The notes under the pieces are model-generated. The model ran no database searches. It saw only the letters and a list, made by a program, of their open reading frames with translations, and was not told where the DNA came from. Made by a program: the position numbers and the translations under genes. 64,000 nucleotides of DNA from Burkholderia cenocepacia (GTDB lineage: Bacteria > Pseudomonadota > Gammaproteobacteria > Burkholderiales > Burkholderiaceae). The stretch is from assembly GCF_900446215.1 (NCBI RefSeq), contig NZ_UAQZ01000012.1, positions 248,001-312,000 of the forward strand, given 5' to 3'. The number at the start of each line of letters is the position of its first letter. Position 1 is the stretch's first letter. This document shows, one piece after another, positions 10,812 through 21,965 of this stretch.

Positions 10812-12008
10812 ATGGAATTCGAAATGCTGGAAACCGAGACCAACGGCACCATCATCAAGGTGGTCGGCGTTGGCGGCGCTGGCGGCAATGCCGTCCAGCA
10901 CATGATCAACCGCGGCGTGCAGGGCGTCGACTTCATCGTGATGAACACGGACGCCCAGGCGCTGTCGCGTTCGCGCGCATCGTCGGTGATCCAGCTCGGC
11001 AACACGGGTCTGGGCGCCGGTGCGAAGCCGGAAATGGGTCGTGCGGCGGCGGAAGAAGCGCGTGAGCGCATCGCCGACGCACTGCGCGGCGCGCACATGG
11101 TGTTCATCACGGCCGGCATGGGCGGTGGCACGGGTACGGGCGCGGCGCCGGTGGTCGCGCAGATCGCGAAGGAGATGGGCATTCTGACGGTCGGTGTCGT
11201 CAGCAAGCCGTTCGAGTTCGAAGGCGGCAAGCGCATGCGCGTCGCCGAAGCAGGCTCGCAGCAACTGGAGGATCACGTCGACTCGCTGATCGTCGTGCTG
11301 AACGACAAGCTGTTCGACGTGATGGGCGACGACGCCGAGATGGACAAGTGCTTCCAGTGCGCGGACGACGTGTTGAACAACGCGGTGGCAGGCATCGCGG
11401 AAATCATCAACGTCGACGGCCTCGTGAACGTCGACTTCGAAGACGTGAAGACGGTGATGGGCGAGCAGGGCAAGGCGATGATGGGCACGGCGACGGTCGC
11501 CGGCGTCGATCGCGCGCGCCTCGCGGCGGAACAGGCCGTGGCGAGCCCGCTGCTCGAAGGCGTCGATCTGTCGGGCGCGCGCGGCGTGCTGGTCAACATC
11601 ACGTCGAGCCGTTCGCTGCGTCTGTCGGAAACGCGCGAAGTGATGAACACGATCAAGAGCTACGCGGCGGAAGATGCGACGGTGATCTTCGGTGCGGTGT
11701 ACGACGACGCGATGGGCGATGCACTGCGCGTGACGGTCGTGGCGACGGGTCTGGGCCGTGCGGCGAAGAAGCAGCAGTCGGCACCGATGACGCTGCTGCG
11801 CACGGGTACGGACAACCAGCCGGTCAGCGCGGTGTCGCACGGCTACGCGCCGGCGCAGCACGTCAGCACGGCCGACTACGGCGCGCTCGATACGCCGGCG
11901 GTGTGGCGCAATTCGCGCGAAACCGCGGCATCGCACGTGCAGGCGCTGCAGGAGAAGGGTGTCGACACGTACGACATCCCGGCTTTCCTGCGCAAGCAGG
12001 CTGACTGA
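10812..12008 (+). CDS. ftsZ: Cell division protein FtsZ
   Basis: Tubulin-like GTPase that forms the Z ring. The ATG at 10812 sits 5 nt after GGAGG (10802-10806) and gives 398 aa; an in-frame extension to 10752 has no better ribosome site. The tubulin signature GGGTGTGAAP lies near residues 105-114. The T7-loop region and the conserved C-terminal peptide DIPAFLRKQ, which binds FtsA, ZapD and other partners, are intact. The 112-nt gap behind ftsA may hold a separate ftsZ promoter, but I see no clear hexamers. Confidence 0.98.
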   Translation: MEFEMLETETNGTIIKVVGVGGAGGNAVQHMINRGVQGVDFIVMNTDAQALSRSRASSVIQLGNTGLGAGAKPEMGRAAAEEARERIADALRGAHMVFITAGMGGGTGTGAAPVVAQIAKEMGILTVGVVSKPFEFEGGKRMRVAEAGSQQLEDHVDSLIVVLNDKLFDVMGDDAEMDKCFQCADDVLNNAVAGIAEIINVDGLVNVDFEDVKTVMGEQGKAMMGTATVAGVDRARLAAEQAVASPLLEGVDLSGARGVLVNITSSRSLRLSETREVMNTIKSYAAEDATVIFGAVYDDAMGDALRVTVVATGLGRAAKKQQSAPMTLLRTGTDNQPVSAVSHGYAPAQHVSTADYGALDTPAVWRNSRETAASHVQALQEKGVDTYDIPAFLRKQAD

Positions 12009-12205
12009 CGCAAACACAGGCGAAGCCGCGGCGCAGTCGTTGAGATCGCCGCGGTATCGCCGGCGTGACGGATGCTACGGACCCAGACAGGCCGCGTCGG
12101 ATGCGACGCCGGGCCGGGAAAGGTGCCCTCTTCGCTCAAGCGAAGCGGGATGGGCCGGGCTGTCCGCAACACGCTGAAAAACCGTATCGCTATGAGGGAC
12201 CAGCC

Positions 12206-12712
12206 ATGATTCAAGTGGGCGACGCGCTGCCCGACGCGCAATTGTTCGAGTTCATCGACGACGCGCGCGAAGGGTGCACGCTGGGGCCGAACGCCTGCAG
12301 CGTGCGCGACCAGGTGGCGGGAAAGCGGGTGGTGATCTTCGGATTGCCGGGCGCTTTCACGCCGACCTGCTCGGCGCAGCATGTGCCGGGCTACGTCGAA
12401 CACGCCGAGCAATTGCGCGCGGCGGGGATCGACGAGATCTGGTGCGTGTCCGTCAACGACGCATTCGTGATGGGCGCATGGGGACGTGATCTGCACACCG
12501 CGGGCAAGGTGCGCATGATGGCGGACGGCAGCGCGGCTTTCACTCATGCGCTGGGGCTGACGCAGGATTTGTCCGCGCGTGGCATGGGAATTCGTTCCCT
12601 GCGCTACGCGATGGTGATTGACGGCGGTGTGGTCAAGACGCTGGCCGTCGAGGCGCCGGGCAAATTCGAAGTGAGCGATGCGGCGAGTGTTCTTGCGACG
12701 TTGACGTCCTGA
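12206..12712 (+). CDS. Peroxiredoxin (Prx5/type II-like)
   Basis: Thiol peroxidase of the AhpC/TSA, Prx5-like group that reduces hydrogen and organic peroxides using glutathione or glutaredoxin-type reductants. The start at 12206 gives 168 aa beginning MIQVGDALPD; the upstream in-frame extension lacks similarity. The active site PGAFTPTC places the peroxidatic cysteine at residue 55. Cys24 and Cys31 are further cysteines, with no obvious conserved resolving position. The gene lies 197 nt downstream of ftsZ and 240 nt upstream of lpxC, so it is probably transcribed separately or by read-through. Exact reductant specificity cannot be read from sequence. Confidence 0.9.
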   Translation: MIQVGDALPDAQLFEFIDDAREGCTLGPNACSVRDQVAGKRVVIFGLPGAFTPTCSAQHVPGYVEHAEQLRAAGIDEIWCVSVNDAFVMGAWGRDLHTAGKVRMMADGSAAFTHALGLTQDLSARGMGIRSLRYAMVIDGGVVKTLAVEAPGKFEVSDAASVLATLTS

Positions 12713-12891
12713 TCGTGCGGTGCGCCGTTGCCTTGCGGCAACGCTGCTCACCGGCCTCAGGGCAGTTGTAACACGGGCTGATGACCGGAAACGCCTCCGT
12801 TCCGGGCATCGGCCCGTCCCGTATCGGCACGGGTAAACTGTCGAAACAGATTGATACGCAGTTTCAGACAGCGTTGAATAGGGAATTACGC

Positions 12892-12897
12892 TATAAT
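12892..12897 (+). promoter_or_regulatory. Candidate -10 element for lpxC
   Basis: A perfect TATAAT lies 55 nt upstream of the lpxC ATG. No good -35 hexamer is found at 16-18 nt spacing, so this is a moderate call based on the -10 alone. Confidence 0.5.
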
Positions 12898-12952
12898 CCC
12901 GCCTATCGAATATAACTCCTGATTGATATCTTCAATCAAGACGAAGAAGACC

Positions 12953-13870
12953 ATGTTGAAGCAGCGCACCATCAAATCCATCGTGAAGACCGTGGGTATC
13001 GGTGTCCACTCGGGCCGCAAGATCGAGTTGACGCTCCGTCCCGCCGCGCCCGGCACGGGCATCGTCTTTTCACGCGTCGACCTGCCCACGCCGGTCGACA
13101 TTCCCGCATCGGCGATGTCGATCGGCGACACGCGGCTCGCGTCGGTGTTGCAGAAGGATGGCGTGCGCGTGTCGACGGTCGAGCACCTGATGTCCGCGTG
13201 TGCGGGTCTCGGCATCGACAACCTGTATGTCGATGTGACGGCCGAGGAAATCCCGATCATGGACGGCAGCGCCGCCACGTTCGTGTTCCTGATCCAGTCC
13301 GCCGGCATCGAGGAACAGAACGCGCCGAAGCGTTTCATCAAGGTGAAGAAGCCGGTCGAAATCCGTGACGGCGACAAGTTCGCGCGGCTGGATCCGTATT
13401 TCGGCTTCAAGCTGAAGTTCTCGATCGACTTCCGTCACCCGGCCGTCGACAAGACGGGCCAGGAACTCGAGGTCGATTTCGCGACCACGTCGTACGTTCG
13501 CGAGATCGCGCGTGCGCGCACGTTCGGTTTCGCGCACGAAGCCGAGATGCTGCGCGAGATCGGCCTGGCGCGCGGCGGCAGCATGGACAACGCGATCGTG
13601 CTCGACGAGTACCGGATCCTGAACAACGACGGGCTGCGCTACGACGACGAGTTCGTGAAGCACAAGATGCTCGACGCGATCGGCGATCTGTACGTGATCG
13701 GCCATCCGCTGCTGGCGTCGTACACCGCGTACAAGTCGGGCCACGGCCTGAACAACGCGTTGCTGCGCGAACTGCTCGCGCACGAAGACGCGTACGAGAT
13801 TGTGACGTTCGACGATCCGCAGGCTGCACCGAAGGGGTTCGCGTTCGACGCGCAGACGGCCTTCGCGTGA
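12953..13870 (+). CDS. lpxC: UDP-3-O-acyl-N-acetylglucosamine deacetylase LpxC
   Basis: Zinc amidase that catalyses the committed step of lipid A synthesis. The start at 12953 gives 305 aa (MLKQRTIKS), the family's normal length. Expected zinc ligands are visible: His78 in VEHLMSA, His237 and Asp241 in [10 protein letters not shown]. The gene sits just beyond ftsZ, as in many gammaproteobacteria and betaproteobacteria, with a -10 box at 12892 and a strong terminator at 13892. In enteric bacteria LpxC level is set by FtsH proteolysis; nothing here shows whether that applies. Confidence 0.97.
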   Translation: MLKQRTIKSIVKTVGIGVHSGRKIELTLRPAAPGTGIVFSRVDLPTPVDIPASAMSIGDTRLASVLQKDGVRVSTVEHLMSACAGLGIDNLYVDVTAEEIPIMDGSAATFVFLIQSAGIEEQNAPKRFIKVKKPVEIRDGDKFARLDPYFGFKLKFSIDFRHPAVDKTGQELEVDFATTSYVREIARARTFGFAHEAEMLREIGLARGGSMDNAIVLDEYRILNNDGLRYDDEFVKHKMLDAIGDLYVIGHPLLASYTAYKSGHGLNNALLRELLAHEDAYEIVTFDDPQAAPKGFAFDAQTAFA

Positions 13871-13891
13871 CCGGCGTTCAGCGCAAGCGAT

Positions 13892-13920
13892 AAAAAAAGC
13901 GACCCTCGGGTCGCTTTTTT
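13892..13920 (+). terminator. Bidirectional intrinsic terminator, lpxC / dciA
   Basis: Stem AGCGACCC / GGGTCGCT with a 2-nt TC turn, flanked by an A run on the left and a T run on the right. It lies between the convergent lpxC and dciA stops, so it can serve both strands. Confidence 0.9.
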
Positions 13921-13951
13921 GTTGGCTGGCGGCCGCCGATGACCGGTGCGG

Positions 13952-14428
13952 TCAACGCGGCTTCGCGCCGTGTCGTGCCGCCATCCGCGCGAGCGCGGCC
14001 TGCAGCGGCGACGGTTCGAGGTGGTCGGCGAGGTCGCGCAGCGCGGCGGCGCCGGCCGAGGTCATCCGAGCCTGCTTCACGTGCGGCGGCTCCGGCGCGT
14101 CCTTCGGCCGCACGCGCACGCGCAGCGTCGTCACGGGCCAGCCGCGCTTCTGGAGGTCGCCGAGCAGCCGCACCTCGACCTGTCGCAGCCGTGCTGCCAG
14201 CGCATTGTGCGCGGCAAAGAGGGTCAGGGTGCCGTCCTTGATGAAGCCCGGTTCGACGTGATTCGCCAGATAATCGGGCAGGCAAGCGCCCAGGTCGCGC
14301 TGCAGCGACGCGATCTGCTCGACACCGGCGCGCAGCGCCGCGAATGCGTCGGTACGACCGAGCACTTCGGACACGGGTTGCGGACGATAGGCGGCGAGCG
14401 GGCCGAAACGCTTGGAAAATCGGTTCAT
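13952..14428 (-). CDS. dciA: DciA-family (DUF721) protein, probable replicative helicase loader/operator
   Basis: The 158-aa protein matches the DUF721/DciA family: an N-terminal basic region, an SLQRDLGACLP helix, then the DGTLTLFAAHNALAARLRQ core and a second basic segment, LRVRVRPKD. In bacteria lacking DnaC or DnaI, DciA interacts with DnaB helicase and is needed for normal replication initiation. The gene is convergent with lpxC and divergent from secA, a placement I associate with dciA homologues in proteobacteria. Similarity in this family is weak outside the core, so function is inferred from family. Confidence 0.75.
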   Translation of the reverse strand: MNRFSKRFGPLAAYRPQPVSEVLGRTDAFAALRAGVEQIASLQRDLGACLPDYLANHVEPGFIKDGTLTLFAAHNALAARLRQVEVRLLGDLQKRGWPVTTLRVRVRPKDAPEPPHVKQARMTSAGAAALRDLADHLEPSPLQAALARMAARHGAKPR

Positions 14429-14471
14429 CGAGGCTTTATTCGAGCGCGCACGCGCGCGGACGTTGCAGCCG

Positions 14472-14477
14472 ATTGTA
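14472..14477 (-). promoter_or_regulatory. Possible -10 element for dciA
   Basis: On the minus strand TACAAT occurs 44 nt upstream of the dciA ATG; no strong -35 is visible. Low-confidence assignment. Confidence 0.3.
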
Positions 14478-14578
14478 CCCGTGCCGGCCCGCGCACGGGC
14501 GGCTTTCGCCCCCGTCCGCCCGGCCCCGGCGCGCCATGCCCGTGCGGCCGGGACGCAGGCGCACGCGTCCCCGCGTGC

Positions 14579-14584
14579 TAAAAT
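14579..14584 (+). promoter_or_regulatory. Possible -10 element for secA
   Basis: TAAAAT in an otherwise very GC-rich gap, about 100 nt before the secA ATG. The -35 position is poor. I see no secM-like arrest gene upstream. Confidence 0.33.
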
Positions 14585-14684
14585 TCGACGTTTGAGTCCA
14601 CTAATTCGCTAAGCCGCCGAGGCTCGGGCGCCGGGGCGCGCAACACGCGCCGGGCGCCGGTGCTGCGACGCAGGATCCGATCCG

Positions 14685-17486
14685 ATGACAACCGGTTTTC
14701 TCCAGAAAATTTTTGGCAGCCGCAACCAGCGGCTCGTCAAGCAATACCAAAAGACCGTCGCGACGATCAATGCGCTCGAAACGCAGATCGAGAAGCTGAC
14801 GGACGACCAGTTGCGCGGCAAGACGGACGAATTCCGCCAGCGGGTCGCGGCCGGCGAGTCGCTCGACAAGCTGCTGCCCGAGGCCTTCGCGGTGTGTCGC
14901 GAGGCGAGCCGTCGCGTGCTGAAGATGCGGCACTTCGACGTGCAGATGATCGGCGGCATGGTGCTCCACTACGGCAAGATCGCGGAAATGCGCACCGGCG
15001 AGGGCAAGACGCTCGTCGCGACGCTGCCCGTGTACCTGAACGCGCTGGCCGGCCGCGGTGTGCACGTCGTGACCGTCAACGACTACCTCGCGCAGCGCGA
15101 CGCCGAATGGATGGCGCGCCTCTACAACTTCCTCGGTCTGTCGGTCGGCATCAACCTGTCCGGCATGGAGCACGACCAGAAGCAGCAGGCCTACGCGGCG
15201 GACATCACGTACGGCACGAACAACGAATTCGGCTTCGACTACCTGCGCGACAACATGGTCTACGAGACCGACGCGCGCGTGCAGCGGGCCCTGAACTTCG
15301 CGGTCGTCGACGAAGTGGACTCGATCCTGATCGACGAAGCGCGTACGCCGCTGATCATTTCGGGCCAGGCCGAGGATCACACCGAGCTGTACGTGCGGAT
15401 GAACGCACTGCCGCCGCTGCTCGAGCGCCAGATCGGCGAAGAGAAGGCCGACGGCACGGGCGTCGAGAAGCCGGGCGACTACACGCTCGACGAGAAGGCG
15501 CGCCAGGTGTTCCTGACGGAATCGGGCCACGAGAAGGCCGAGCGCCTGCTTGCCGAATGGGGCCTGATCGGCGAGGGCGAAAGCTTGTACGCGCCGCAGA
15601 ACATCACGCTGATGCACCACGTGTACGCGGCGCTGCGCGCCCATACGCTGTTCCACAAGGATCAGCACTACGTCGTGCAGAACGGCGAAGTGGTCATCGT
15701 CGACGAATTCACGGGCCGCCTGATGGCCGGCCGCCGCTGGTCCGACGGCCTGCACCAGGCCGTCGAGGCGAAGGAACACGTGAAGATCCAGAGCGAGAAC
15801 CAGACGCTCGCGTCGATCACGTTCCAGAACTACTTCCGGATGTACGCGAAGCTGGCCGGCATGACCGGCACCGCGGACACCGAAGCGTACGAATTCAACG
15901 AGATCTACGGTCTCGAGACGGTCGTGATCCCGACCAACCGCCCGCCGAAGCGGATCGACAAGCAGGACCAGATCTACAAGACGGCCAAGGAGCGCTACGA
16001 CGCGGTGATCCGCGACATCCGCGACTGCTACGAGCGCGGCCAGCCGGTGCTGGTCGGCACGACGTCGATCGAGAACTCCGAACTGCTGTCGCACCTGCTG
16101 AAGCAGGCCGGGCTGCCGCACGAAGTGCTGAACGCGAAGCAGCACGAGCGTGAAGCGGCGATCGTCGCGGAAGCTGGCCGTCCGAAGCGCATCACGATCG
16201 CGACCAACATGGCCGGCCGCGGGACCGACATCGTGCTCGGCGGCAATGCGGAGAAGCAGGCGGCGTTCATCGAGGCCGACGATTCGATCCCGGCCGACGA
16301 AAAGGCGCGCCGCATCCAGAAGCTGCACGACGAGTGGGAAACGCTGCACGAGGAGGTGAAGGCCGCGGGCGGCCTGCACATCATCGGCACCGAGCGCCAC
16401 GAATCGCGCCGGATCGACAACCAGCTGCGCGGCCGTGCAGGCCGTCAGGGCGATCCGGGCTCGTCGCGCTTCTACCTGTCGCTCGACGATCCGCTGCTGC
16501 GCATCTTCGCGGGCGACCGCGTGCGCTCGATCATGGATCGCCTGAAGATGCCGGAAGGCGAGGCGATCGAAGCCGGCATCGTCACGCGGTCGATCGAATC
16601 GGCGCAGCGCAAGGTCGAAGCGCGCAACTTCGACATCCGCAAGCAGCTGCTCGAATACGACGACGTGTCGAACGACCAGCGCAAGGTGATCTACCAGCAG
16701 CGCAACGAGCTGCTCGAAGCACACGACATCACCGAGACGATCACTGCGATGCGTCACGGCGTGATCACCGAAGTCGTCCGCCAGTTCGTGCCGGAAGGCA
16801 GCATCGAAGAGCAGTGGGACGTGCCCGAGCTCGAGGAAGCGCTGCGCAACGACTGGCAGCTCGATCTCGCGATCCAGGAAATGGTGAACGAGTCGTCGTC
16901 GATCACGGCCGAGGAGATCCTCGACGCGGTGACGACGGCCGCCGACGAGCAGTACGAGGCGAAGGTCGCGATGGTCGGTCGCGAATCGTTCAGCGCGTTC
17001 GAGCGCTCGGTGATGCTGCAGACGGTCGACCGCCTGTGGCGCGAGCACCTCGCGGCGCTCGACCACTTGCGCCAGGGCATTCACCTGCGCGGCTATGCGC
17101 AGAAGAACCCGAAGCAGGAGTACAAGCGCGAGGCGTTCGAACTGTTCGCCGCGATGCTCGACGCGATCAAGCAGGAAGTCACGCGCATCGTGATGAACGT
17201 GCAGATCCAGTCGCCGGAGCAGCTCGAGGAGGCGGCCGAGCAGATCGAGGAGCGCGGCGGTCATCTCGAGAACGTCGAATACCAGCACGCCGACTACGCG
17301 GACGCCGGCGCCCCGGTGGCGAACGTCACGACTGCTGCTGCGGCGGCCACGGCGACGGCCGACATGGTCGGCAGCGCGATGACGCACGGCGGCCCCGGCG
17401 GCGAAATGCCGAAGGTCGGCCGCAACGACCCGTGCCCGTGCGGCAGCGGCAAGAAGTACAAGCAATGTCACGGGAAGCTGTCATGA
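14685..17486 (+). CDS. secA: Preprotein translocase ATPase SecA
   Basis: Motor ATPase that drives unfolded preproteins through SecYEG. At 933 aa it is full length. The first nucleotide-binding fold shows the Walker A motif TGEGKTL near residue 104 and DEVDSIL; the second shows [14 protein letters not shown]. The C terminus ends with the zinc-binding SEC-C tail [13 protein letters not shown] that contacts SecB and ribosomes. It is divergent from dciA with a 256-nt gap and is followed by an intrinsic terminator at 17588. Confidence 0.98.
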   Translation: MTTGFLQKIFGSRNQRLVKQYQKTVATINALETQIEKLTDDQLRGKTDEFRQRVAAGESLDKLLPEAFAVCREASRRVLKMRHFDVQMIGGMVLHYGKIAEMRTGEGKTLVATLPVYLNALAGRGVHVVTVNDYLAQRDAEWMARLYNFLGLSVGINLSGMEHDQKQQAYAADITYGTNNEFGFDYLRDNMVYETDARVQRALNFAVVDEVDSILIDEARTPLIISGQAEDHTELYVRMNALPPLLERQIGEEKADGTGVEKPGDYTLDEKARQVFLTESGHEKAERLLAEWGLIGEGESLYAPQNITLMHHVYAALRAHTLFHKDQHYVVQNGEVVIVDEFTGRLMAGRRWSDGLHQAVEAKEHVKIQSENQTLASITFQNYFRMYAKLAGMTGTADTEAYEFNEIYGLETVVIPTNRPPKRIDKQDQIYKTAKERYDAVIRDIRDCYERGQPVLVGTTSIENSELLSHLLKQAGLPHEVLNAKQHEREAAIVAEAGRPKRITIATNMAGRGTDIVLGGNAEKQAAFIEADDSIPADEKARRIQKLHDEWETLHEEVKAAGGLHIIGTERHESRRIDNQLRGRAGRQGDPGSSRFYLSLDDPLLRIFAGDRVRSIMDRLKMPEGEAIEAGIVTRSIESAQRKVEARNFDIRKQLLEYDDVSNDQRKVIYQQRNELLEAHDITETITAMRHGVITEVVRQFVPEGSIEEQWDVPELEEALRNDWQLDLAIQEMVNESSSITAEEILDAVTTAADEQYEAKVAMVGRESFSAFERSVMLQTVDRLWREHLAALDHLRQGIHLRGYAQKNPKQEYKREAFELFAAMLDAIKQEVTRIVMNVQIQSPEQLEEAAEQIEERGGHLENVEYQHADYADAGAPVANVTTAAAAATATADMVGSAMTHGGPGGEMPKVGRNDPCPCGSGKKYKQCHGKLS

Positions 17487-17587
17487 TCGTCGGCGGCGCG
17501 CGTCACGCGTGCCGCGTCGTTCGCAGCTTCGAATCAGTGATGTGAGTTGTGGCGGCCCGCGCGTGCGGCCGCCGGTTCTTCCAATCG

Positions 17588-17610
17588 ATGCCGGCGCGTG
17601 CCGGCATTTT
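17588..17610 (+). terminator. Intrinsic terminator downstream of secA
   Basis: An 8-bp perfect stem ATGCCGGC / GCCGGCAT with a GCGT loop ends in TTTT. It lies about 100 nt after the secA stop and only 20 nt before the argJ ATG, so an argJ promoter would have to lie upstream of or inside it, or argJ depends on read-through. Confidence 0.7.
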
Positions 17611-17630
17611 CCATCCGGCAGGTGTGCCCC

Positions 17631-18872
17631 ATGGCAGTCAATTTTCCGTCGATCGATCCCGCCCAACTGCATCCCGTCGCCGGCGTCACGCTCGGCTGGG
17701 CGGAGGCGAACATCCGCAAGCCGAATCGCAAGGACGTGCTGGTCATTTCCGTCGACGAAGGCGCGACGGTCGCGGGCGTGTTCACCGAAAACCGTTTCTG
17801 CGCAGCGCCGGTCACCGTCTGCCGCGAGCATCTGGCGAAGGTGCGTGCGGGCGGCGCGGGCATCCGCGCACTGGTCGTGAATACCGGCAATGCGAACGCG
17901 GGCACCGGCGAGCCGGGCCTCGTGAACGCCCGTGAAACGTGCACGGAACTCGCACGCCTCGCGGGCATCGAGCCGGCGCAAGTGCTGCCGTTCTCGACCG
18001 GCGTGATCCTCGAGCCGCTGCCGATCGACCGCCTGAAGGCCGGTCTGCCGGCCGCGCTCGCGAACCGCAAGGCCGCGAACTGGTTCGACGCCGCGCAGGC
18101 GATCATGACGACCGACACGCTGCCGAAGGCGACGTCGCGCCAGGTGACGATCGACGGTCACACGGTCACGCTGACGGGCATCAGCAAGGGCGCGGGCATG
18201 ATCAAGCCGAACATGGCGACGATGCTCGGCTTCCTCGCGTTCGATGCGAACGTCGCGCAGCCGGTGCTCGACACGCTCGTGAAGGAAGTCGCCGACCGCT
18301 CGTTCAACTGCATCACGATCGACGGCGACACGTCGACGAACGACTCGTTCATCCTGATCGCATCGGGCAAGAGCACGCTGCCGGCCATCACGTCGACCGA
18401 TTCGCCGGCCTATGCGGCGCTGCGCGACGCGGTGACGGAAGTCGCGCAGGTGCTGTCGCAACTGATCGTGCGCGACGGCGAAGGCGCGACGAAATTCATG
18501 ACGGTGCAGGTCGAAGGCGGCAAGAGCGTCGCCGAATGCCGCCAGATCGCGTACGCGATCGGCCATTCGCCGCTCGTGAAGACGGCCTTCTACGCATCCG
18601 ACCCCAACCTCGGCCGGATTCTCGCGGCGATCGGCTATGCGGGCGTCGCGGATCTCGACGTCGGCAAGATCGACCTCTATCTCGACGACGTGCTCGTCGC
18701 GAAGGCAGGCGGCCGCAATCCGGCCTACCAGGAAGAGGACGGCCAGCGCGTGATGAAGCAGAGCGAGATCACGATCCGCGTGCTGCTCGGGCGCGGCGAC
18801 GCGCAGGCCACCGTCTGGACGTGCGACCTGTCGCACGATTACGTGAGCATCAACGCGGATTACCGCTCCTGA
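17631..18872 (+). CDS. argJ: Bifunctional ornithine acetyltransferase / N-acetylglutamate synthase ArgJ
   Basis: Recycles the acetyl group from N-acetylornithine onto glutamate in the cyclic arginine pathway, and may also use acetyl-CoA. The ATG at 17631 gives 413 aa. ArgJ is made as a proenzyme that cleaves itself before a conserved threonine; here that is Thr197 in [10 protein letters not shown], preceded by the KGAGM motif. The start region [10 protein letters not shown] and the C-terminal NADYRS tail are intact. It is 19 nt from the downstream DUF815 gene. Confidence 0.96.
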   Translation: MAVNFPSIDPAQLHPVAGVTLGWAEANIRKPNRKDVLVISVDEGATVAGVFTENRFCAAPVTVCREHLAKVRAGGAGIRALVVNTGNANAGTGEPGLVNARETCTELARLAGIEPAQVLPFSTGVILEPLPIDRLKAGLPAALANRKAANWFDAAQAIMTTDTLPKATSRQVTIDGHTVTLTGISKGAGMIKPNMATMLGFLAFDANVAQPVLDTLVKEVADRSFNCITIDGDTSTNDSFILIASGKSTLPAITSTDSPAYAALRDAVTEVAQVLSQLIVRDGEGATKFMTVQVEGGKSVAECRQIAYAIGHSPLVKTAFYASDPNLGRILAAIGYAGVADLDVGKIDLYLDDVLVAKAGGRNPAYQEEDGQRVMKQSEITIRVLLGRGDAQATVWTCDLSHDYVSINADYRS

Positions 18873-18891
18873 TCGGGAGCGCTCGAACGAC

Positions 18892-19761
18892 ATGGACAAG
18901 CTTGAACAGTTTCTGACGCGCGCGGAAGCGCTGCTCGGCCGTCTCGAAGGGATGCTGCCGCCCGCACCGGCGGCCATCGACTGGAACGCGGCGCATGCGT
19001 TCCGCTGGCGCAAGCGCCAGGGGCGCGGTTACCTGCAGCCGGTACCGGCCGTGTCATCGATCACGCTCGGCGACCTGCACAACATCGACCGCCAGAAGGC
19101 GCTGATCGACCAGAACACGCGGCAGTTCGTGCAGCGCAAGCCGGCCAACAACGTGCTGCTGACCGGCGCACGCGGTACCGGCAAGTCGTCGCTGATCAAG
19201 GCGTGCCTGAATGCGTACGCGAACGACGGGCTGCGCCTGATCGAAGTCGACAAGGACGACCTGCACGATCTCGGCGACATCGTCGACCTGATCTCGCAGC
19301 GTCCGGAGCGGTTCATCGTGTTTTGCGACGACCTGTCGTTCGAGGACGGCGAATCGGGCTACAAGGCGCTGAAGGTCGCGCTGGACGGGTCGATCGCCGC
19401 GCAGTCGGACAACGTGCTGATCTACGCGACGTCGAACCGTCGCCACCTGCTCCCCGAGTACATGAGCGACAACGAGTCGTACAAGCATCTTCCTGACGGC
19501 GAGATTCACCCCGGCGAAGTCGTCGAGGAGAAGATCTCGCTGTCGGAGCGCTTCGGCCTGTGGGTCAGCTTCTATCCGTTCAAGCAGGACGACTACCTCG
19601 ACATCGTCGCGCACTGGCTGCGCCACTTCGGCTGCCCGGAGACGGAGATCGACACGGCACGCGGCGACGCCCTCGTGTGGGCGCTCGAGCGCGGCTCGCG
19701 CTCGGGCCGCGTCGCGTGGCAGTTCGCGCGGGACTGGTCGGGCCGCAAGGAGCAGGCATGA
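18892..19761 (+). CDS. DUF815-family AAA+ ATPase
   Basis: A 289-aa P-loop ATPase of the DUF815 (YifB-unrelated, AAA+-like) family, with no established cellular role that I know. Walker A is GARGTGKSS (92-100) and Walker B is FIVFCDDLSF near residue 144; a sensor-like ATSNRRHLLP follows. The N-terminal 55 residues are family-specific. It is soluble, with no membrane segment. Its stop overlaps the mutT ATG (ATGA at 19758-19761) and it follows argJ by 19 nt, so the three genes are probably co-transcribed. ATP hydrolysis is inferred from intact motifs only. Confidence 0.85.
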   Translation: MDKLEQFLTRAEALLGRLEGMLPPAPAAIDWNAAHAFRWRKRQGRGYLQPVPAVSSITLGDLHNIDRQKALIDQNTRQFVQRKPANNVLLTGARGTGKSSLIKACLNAYANDGLRLIEVDKDDLHDLGDIVDLISQRPERFIVFCDDLSFEDGESGYKALKVALDGSIAAQSDNVLIYATSNRRHLLPEYMSDNESYKHLPDGEIHPGEVVEEKISLSERFGLWVSFYPFKQDDYLDIVAHWLRHFGCPETEIDTARGDALVWALERGSRSGRVAWQFARDWSGRKEQA

Positions 19762-20201
19762 GCGCGGATCTGGCACAGGGCGCCGTGCGGGCGCCGGACG
19801 GCCGCAAGGTGACGGAAGTCGCGGTCGGCGTGATGGTGCAGCCGGACGGTCGGTATCTGCTCGCGCAACGCCTGCAGGGCAAACCGTATGAAGGTTACTG
19901 GGAGTTTCCGGGCGGCAAGCTGGAGGCCGGCGAAAGCGTCGAGGATGCGCTGGCGCGCGAGCTGCACGAGGAACTCGGCATCGAGGTCACGGCCAGCCAC
20001 CGCTGGCACACGCTCGAGCACGATTATCCGCACGCGTACGTGCGGCTCTATTTCTGCAAGGTGACGGGCTGGACGGGCGAGCCGCACAGCAAGGAAGGGC
20101 AGGCGTTCGTATGGCAGCAACTGCCGGTCGAGGTCGCGCCGCTGTTGCCGGCGGCGCTGCCGGTGCTCGAACTGCTCGAGAAGGAAGCGGCGTCGCAATG
20201 A
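19758..20201 (+). CDS. mutT: Nudix hydrolase MutT (8-oxo-dGTP diphosphatase)
   Basis: Sanitises the nucleotide pool by hydrolysing 8-oxo-dGTP. The 147-aa protein contains a complete Nudix box at residues 53-75 (G53, E59, R67-E68, E71-E72, G74) following the MutT-typical EGYWEFPGG. The start overlaps the upstream ATPase stop. The MutT assignment over other Nudix subfamilies rests on the YWEFPGGK segment and the size. It is convergent with yacG, 60 nt away. Confidence 0.87.
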   Translation: MSADLAQGAVRAPDGRKVTEVAVGVMVQPDGRYLLAQRLQGKPYEGYWEFPGGKLEAGESVEDALARELHEELGIEVTASHRWHTLEHDYPHAYVRLYFCKVTGWTGEPHSKEGQAFVWQQLPVEVAPLLPAALPVLELLEKEAASQ

Positions 20202-20261
20202 CGCCGTGGCGGCCCGCCGGAAACGCGGGCCATATCGGCGGACGGCGGCGCCGCGCGCCGC

Positions 20262-20462
20262 TCAGCTGTCGCGGCGGTTGTCCGTGCCGTCCTCTTCCGA
20301 CGACGGGCCCTCGTCGGAGGCGCCGCCGATCCGATACTTTTCCGCGGCCCATGCGCCAAGGTCGAGCTGCTTGCAGCGGGCCGAACAGAAGGGACGGAAC
20401 TTGTTTTCAGGCGTCCAGCGCACTTCTGCGCCGCACGACGGACATTTCACAACGGTAGTCAT
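20262..20462 (-). CDS. yacG: DNA gyrase inhibitor / zinc-binding protein YacG
   Basis: Small zinc protein that binds GyrB and inhibits gyrase in E. coli. I start it at ATG 20462, giving 66 aa ([10 protein letters not shown]), close to the 65-aa E. coli protein; an alternative start 7 codons upstream exists. Zinc ligands are Cys7, Cys10, Cys26 and Cys30, in the pattern CPSC...FCSARC. The C terminus is acidic. It is last in the minus-strand run pilB-pilC-pilD-coaE-zapD-yacG, as in other proteobacteria where coaE, zapD and yacG cluster. Confidence 0.92.
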   Translation of the reverse strand: MTTVVKCPSCGAEVRWTPENKFRPFCSARCKQLDLGAWAAEKYRIGGASDEGPSSEEDGTDNRRDS

Positions 20463-20490
20463 ACGAAAGCGTTGAACCGGCACGCGGCCG

Positions 20491-21309
<819 letters not shown>

Positions 21310-21355
21310 CTAGCAACGCGCCAATTTCGTACACCATCACGATTGCGCGCGATGC

Positions 21356-21964
21356 TCAGTGCGCGGCGGCCGCGAACGCGACATAGCGTTGGTGCAGTGC
21401 ATCGACCTGCGCGGCGAGCGCGTCGGGCGTGACCGCGTCGTTGACGATCACGTCGTCGGCCGCCGCGAGGCGGGCCTCGCGCGTCGCCTGTCGCGCGATG
21501 ATCGCTTCGACCTGTTCGCGCGTGAAGCCGTTGCGCCGCATCACGCGCGCGATCTGCGTTTCGACCGGGCAGTCGACGACCAGCACGCGATCGCTGCGCG
21601 CCTTCCACGTGCCCGACTCGACGAGCAGCGGCACGACGAACATCACGTACGGGCCCCGAGCCTCGCGCGCCTCGCGATCGGTCTCTGCACGGATCAGCGG
21701 ATGCGTGATCGCTTCGAGGCGCCGGCGCGCGTCGTCGTCGCTGAAGATCAGTGTGCGCATCTTCGCGCGATCGAGCGAGCCGTCGGCGGCCACGAAGCCG
21801 CGACCGAAAGCGTGCTCGATAGCCGGCATCGCGAGACCGCCCGGCGCGGTGATGCGATGGGCAATCAGGTCGGTATCGACGAGCGACGCGCCACGGGCGC
21901 CGAACAGGTCGGCAACGGTCGTCTTGCCGCTGCCGATGCCGCCCGTGAGTCCTACTGAAAACAT
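21356..21964 (-). CDS. coaE: Dephospho-CoA kinase CoaE
   Basis: Last enzyme of coenzyme A synthesis: phosphorylates the ribose 3'-OH of dephospho-CoA. The start at 21964 gives 202 aa, with the P-loop [10 protein letters not shown] at residues 7-16 immediately after the first strand, and the CoaE motif DTDLIAH. One nucleotide separates it from the pilD stop; a 109-nt gap lies before zapD. An upstream in-frame extension of 7 codons lies inside pilD and is not needed. Confidence 0.96.
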   Translation of the reverse strand: MFSVGLTGGIGSGKTTVADLFGARGASLVDTDLIAHRITAPGGLAMPAIEHAFGRGFVAADGSLDRAKMRTLIFSDDDARRRLEAITHPLIRAETDREAREARGPYVMFVVPLLVESGTWKARSDRVLVVDCPVETQIARVMRRNGFTREQVEAIIARQATREARLAAADDVIVNDAVTPDALAAQVDALHQRYVAFAAAAH

Positions 21965-21965
21965 G

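Noticed and set aside
12009..12205. Hairpin CTTCGCT / AGCGAAG and other structure between ftsZ and the peroxiredoxin
   Set aside because: The stem is short and tail-less, and I found nothing else that indicates a regulatory RNA or gene.
12726..12743. Hairpin CGTTGCC / GGCAACG after the peroxiredoxin
   Set aside because: Only 7 bp and no T run; it could easily occur by chance at this GC content.
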